From Brevundimonas sp. (GTDB lineage: Bacteria; Pseudomonadota; Alphaproteobacteria; Caulobacterales; Caulobacteraceae): a DNA stretch of 64,000 nt. Location: NCBI GenBank assembly GCA_027531145.1, contig JAPZRF010000014.1, positions 41,628 through 105,627 on the forward strand, in the 5' to 3' direction. The notes under the pieces were generated by a model. The model had not been told where the DNA came from. It saw only the letters and a program-made list of their open reading frames with translations, and did not search any database. The position numbers and the translations under genes are program-made. Shown one piece after another: positions 62,288 to 64,000 of this stretch (its first letter is position 1; each line of letters starts with the position of its first letter).

Positions 62288-62626
62288 CTATCGGTTCTCG
62301 CGCCGCTCATGACGGATCTGCGCCTGGATGCGATCCAGCTGGTCGTGCAGCTCCCGCGCCTCCCAGCGGTCAATGCCGCCCCTGCGATAGTCGCGCTGCA
62401 ACCGGTCGAAGTGGGCGAACTGACTCCGGAACAGCCGGTACTCATGCCGGCTGATGTGGCCGTTGTAAGCCATCCGCTCCACACGTTGCTCAAGCTGCGC
62501 CTGCAGCGCCTCGAACGGGTAGCGCTGGCCGTAGCCCCCATGCCCCCCGTAGTGCTGGGCAGCGGCGGGCGTGGACAGGGCCACCGCCGAGGCCGTCAGG
62601 ATCGAAAACAGAACGGACTTGCTCAT
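62288..62626 (-). CDS. Small exported protein, unknown function
   Basis: A 112-residue protein with a signal peptide (MSKSVLFSILTASAVALSTPAAA, cleaved before QHYGGHG), a His/Gly/Tyr-rich segment (QHYGGHGGYGQRYPF), and a charged helical body rich in Arg, Glu, His and Gln (ALQAQLEQRVERMAYNGHISRHEYRLFRSQF and REAR-like repeats). GAGG lies 7 nt before the ATG at 62626; the frame extends six codons upstream. The helical, basic, periplasmic character recalls EF-hand-less Spy-like or uncharacterised alphaproteobacterial proteins, but no family assignment is made. Confidence 0.72.
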   Translation of the reverse strand: MSKSVLFSILTASAVALSTPAAAQHYGGHGGYGQRYPFEALQAQLEQRVERMAYNGHISRHEYRLFRSQFAHFDRLQRDYRRGGIDRWEARELHDQLDRIQAQIRHERRENR

Positions 62627-62812
62627 CTCTGACCTCACTTCCAAACCCCCCGCTGATCGGGGTGTGGGCGCAGAAAACCATTCGCCCGCTGAGCCGAATC
62701 TGAGCCGGTCGTTGTCTCGCGTTCAGCCGGATGAACCGCGGGCGTTAGCCGTTCCGGCTCACGCAACAGCAAGGGGGCGGCCTCACACTGCTGCGGAACC
62801 GAGAAGACGGCG

Positions 62813-63052
62813 ATGGCGCGTGCCGGGGCCGAGCACGATCGCGATCCGGATGGGGTCGAGCTCCAGGCCCGCGTGATCGCGGCGGCCCCGCAGCTGATGA
62901 AACTCGCGGAACGGCTCGCCGAAGCGGCCTCGGGCTCGCCCGAGGACTGCCCGCCCGGGCTGTTCGACCTTGCAGCCCGGGCGCGGGACATCCTCAGGGA
63001 CGCGATCGAGGTCATCGTCAGCCCGAAAGAGGCTCCCGCCCAATCAGCCTGA
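62813..63052 (+). CDS. Small hypothetical soluble protein
   Basis: A 79-residue, Ala/Glu-rich, probably helical protein (LQARVIAAAPQLMKLAERLAEAA … FDLAARARDILRDAIEVIV). No signal peptide, membrane segment or known motif. It lies between small genes and upstream of the PAS sensor by 98 bp. Codon use looks normal, but without homologues it remains a tentative gene. Confidence 0.5.
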   Translation: MARAGAEHDRDPDGVELQARVIAAAPQLMKLAERLAEAASGSPEDCPPGLFDLAARARDILRDAIEVIVSPKEAPAQSA

Positions 63053-63150
63053 TCCTGTTGACCGCAGCAGAATGAGGACAGGGTTCGGCTCGACAGGACT
63101 CCGCGACGCAGCTTAGGCTCGCCGCATCTGTTCAGGGACGGGAGCCTCTG

Positions 63151-63978
63151 TTGAAGGGCGAGGAGCGCCGCAAGACCAGCCGTGGACGCCGGCGCAGCGA
63201 CCGTCTAAACGACGAGACGGCGGTTCTGCGCCTCATCCTGCTGGTCGGTCTGCTGGCGTTGATCTTCTATCTGGCCGCCAGGCAGGGCCTGCTGGGCGAG
63301 ATATGGGTCGTAGCCGGCCCGCTTGCCATCGGCCTCGTCGCCGCCCTGCTCCAGATCCAGCACTCCTCTGCCCAGGCCCAGCGCGTCTGGGCCGACCAGG
63401 AGCGGCGTTTCCGCCTGGCGGTCGAGGGTGCCCGTTGCGGCGTCTGGGAGTGGGACCTTGTCGCCGGGTCGGTAACGGTCTCGGACTATATGGCCACCCT
63501 TCTGGGACTGGACAGCGCCGGCATCGTTCCCGCAGACACGGTGCTGGCGCGCATACATCCGCGGCATCGCGAACAGGTCGAGCACGCCCTGCTGCAGGCC
63601 GCCTCCCATGGTGTCTTCGAGACCAGCTTCGTCGTCGCCCTGCCCGAGGGCGGCATCCGCTGGATCGACGCCCGGGGCCAGGCCCGCGGGGTCCGCGCCG
63701 GACAGCATTTCGCCCATGTCGTCGGGGTGGCGCTCGACATCACGGAAGCCCGCAGGGCCAAGGCTCGTGCCCAGGCCGCCGAGAGCCGCCTGCGCGACGG
63801 CATCGAGAGCGTGTCGGACGCTTTCGCCCTGTTCGACCGGCAGGGAAGGCTGGTCATGTGCAACCGTGCCTTCCAGGACGCTTTCGGCTTCGACGACGCC
63901 GTCGTCAGGCGCGGCGCGCCGCGCGAAGATCTAGGCTTCGTACTCAATAAGGGGATTCCTCGCGCCGTTTGTTCGTGA
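63151..63978 (+). CDS. PAS sensor protein (histidine-kinase-like), apparently interrupted near its 3' end
   Basis: Starts with TTG behind GGGAGCC. Residues 1-80 have a basic start and two membrane helices (LILLVGLLALIFYLA and VVAGPLAIGLVAALL). A first PAS domain runs from FRLAVEGARCGVWEWDLVAGSV (about 90) to VVGVALDITEARRAKARAQ, and a second begins RLRDGIESVSDAFALFDRQG (about 215). After APREDL near codon 261 the sequence changes composition and stops 15 codons later at 63978, before any HisKA/ATPase domain. The abrupt change suggests a mobile element inserted at 63931. The lost part would probably be kinase. Confidence 0.7.
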   Translation: MKGEERRKTSRGRRRSDRLNDETAVLRLILLVGLLALIFYLAARQGLLGEIWVVAGPLAIGLVAALLQIQHSSAQAQRVWADQERRFRLAVEGARCGVWEWDLVAGSVTVSDYMATLLGLDSAGIVPADTVLARIHPRHREQVEHALLQAASHGVFETSFVVALPEGGIRWIDARGQARGVRAGQHFAHVVGVALDITEARRAKARAQAAESRLRDGIESVSDAFALFDRQGRLVMCNRAFQDAFGFDDAVVRRGAPREDLGFVLNKGIPRAVCS

Positions 63979-64000
63979 TTCACTCTTCTTGGATCGGAGG
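63935..64000 (+). mobile_element. Putative left end of an insertion element (continues past the window)
   Basis: From CTAG at 63931-63934 the sequence is visibly AT-richer than the PAS gene and contains no recognisable kinase continuation. It ends in TTGGATCGGAGG, which reads as a ribosome binding site just outside the window, as for a transposase gene. Some IS5-family elements target CTAG-like sites. No terminal repeat partner can be seen, so identity is inferred. Confidence 0.4.

Overview
The window is GC-rich, densely packed bacterial chromosome with short intergenic gaps, many 4-bp ATGA/GTGA gene overlaps and frequent GTG/TTG starts. Gene content and order (fabG-acpP-fabF-mltG-gmk, clpS-clpA, trpF-trpB-trpA-accD-folC, secA divergent from a PpiC-type isomerase and argJ, comF-grxC-nitrilase-DUF1178) are those of an Alphaproteobacterium. 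Two S46 dipeptidyl-peptidases, a Flp pilin and the overall gene set suggest Caulobacterales, probably Brevundimonas or a relative. This is an inference from gene content; no 16S or tRNA gene was seen. No rRNA, tRNA, CRISPR array or prophage was recognised, and no stretch longer than 300 bp lacks a gene.

Layout. 1-4.6 kb: the end of a ParD/ParE toxin-antitoxin pair overlapping a DUF72 gene, a zinc alcohol dehydrogenase, then a membrane protein/short XRE regulator/membrane protein/TraB-GumN cluster. 4.6-11.8 kb (minus): guanylate kinase, MltG and fatty-acid synthesis genes, then ClpA and ClpS. 11.9-21.2 kb: UbiA, a lipoprotein, a second membrane protein/XRE cassette with a hydrolase, a truncated fatty-acid desaturase, an ABC1 kinase-like protein, a methyltransferase, small membrane proteins, and FolB with a FolM-like reductase. 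21.3-27 kb (plus): Nudix, DMT transporter, UvrC, beta-carbonic anhydrase, CFA synthase, PgsA. 27-35.6 kb: acetyltransferase and S46 peptidase, Kef-type antiporter, the DUF1178/nitrilase/GrxC/ComF cluster, a methyltransferase-like gene, an orphan Flp pilin and MutT. 35.7-49 kb: a two-gene insert, ArgJ, a PpiC-type isomerase, SecA, FolC, a VapBC45-like toxin-antitoxin pair, AccD, TrpA, TrpB, TrpF and a LysR regulator. 49-64 kb: 3D-domain protein, antiporter, AGCS symporter, DUF962, the remnant of a zinc metallopeptidase, ProB-ProA, an aspartyl protease, a DevBCA-like exporter, a second S46 peptidase, small proteins, and a PAS sensor gene apparently cut by a mobile element at the window edge.

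Most of the window is core metabolism and envelope biogenesis: fatty acid, phospholipid, folate, tryptophan, proline, arginine and ubiquinone synthesis, secretion and proteolysis. The accessory signals are the two toxin-antitoxin pairs, the duplicated XRE/membrane-protein cassettes with similar ATGAC-rich upstream regions, GC-rich intergenic palindromes, and three decayed or interrupted genes (desaturase, YpfJ-like peptidase, PAS sensor). I did not find a clearly new multi-gene defence or biosynthetic system. The best candidates for new biology are the XRE/membrane-protein cassettes and the toxin-antitoxin pair placed inside the accD-folC operon with a stop/start overlap onto folC.
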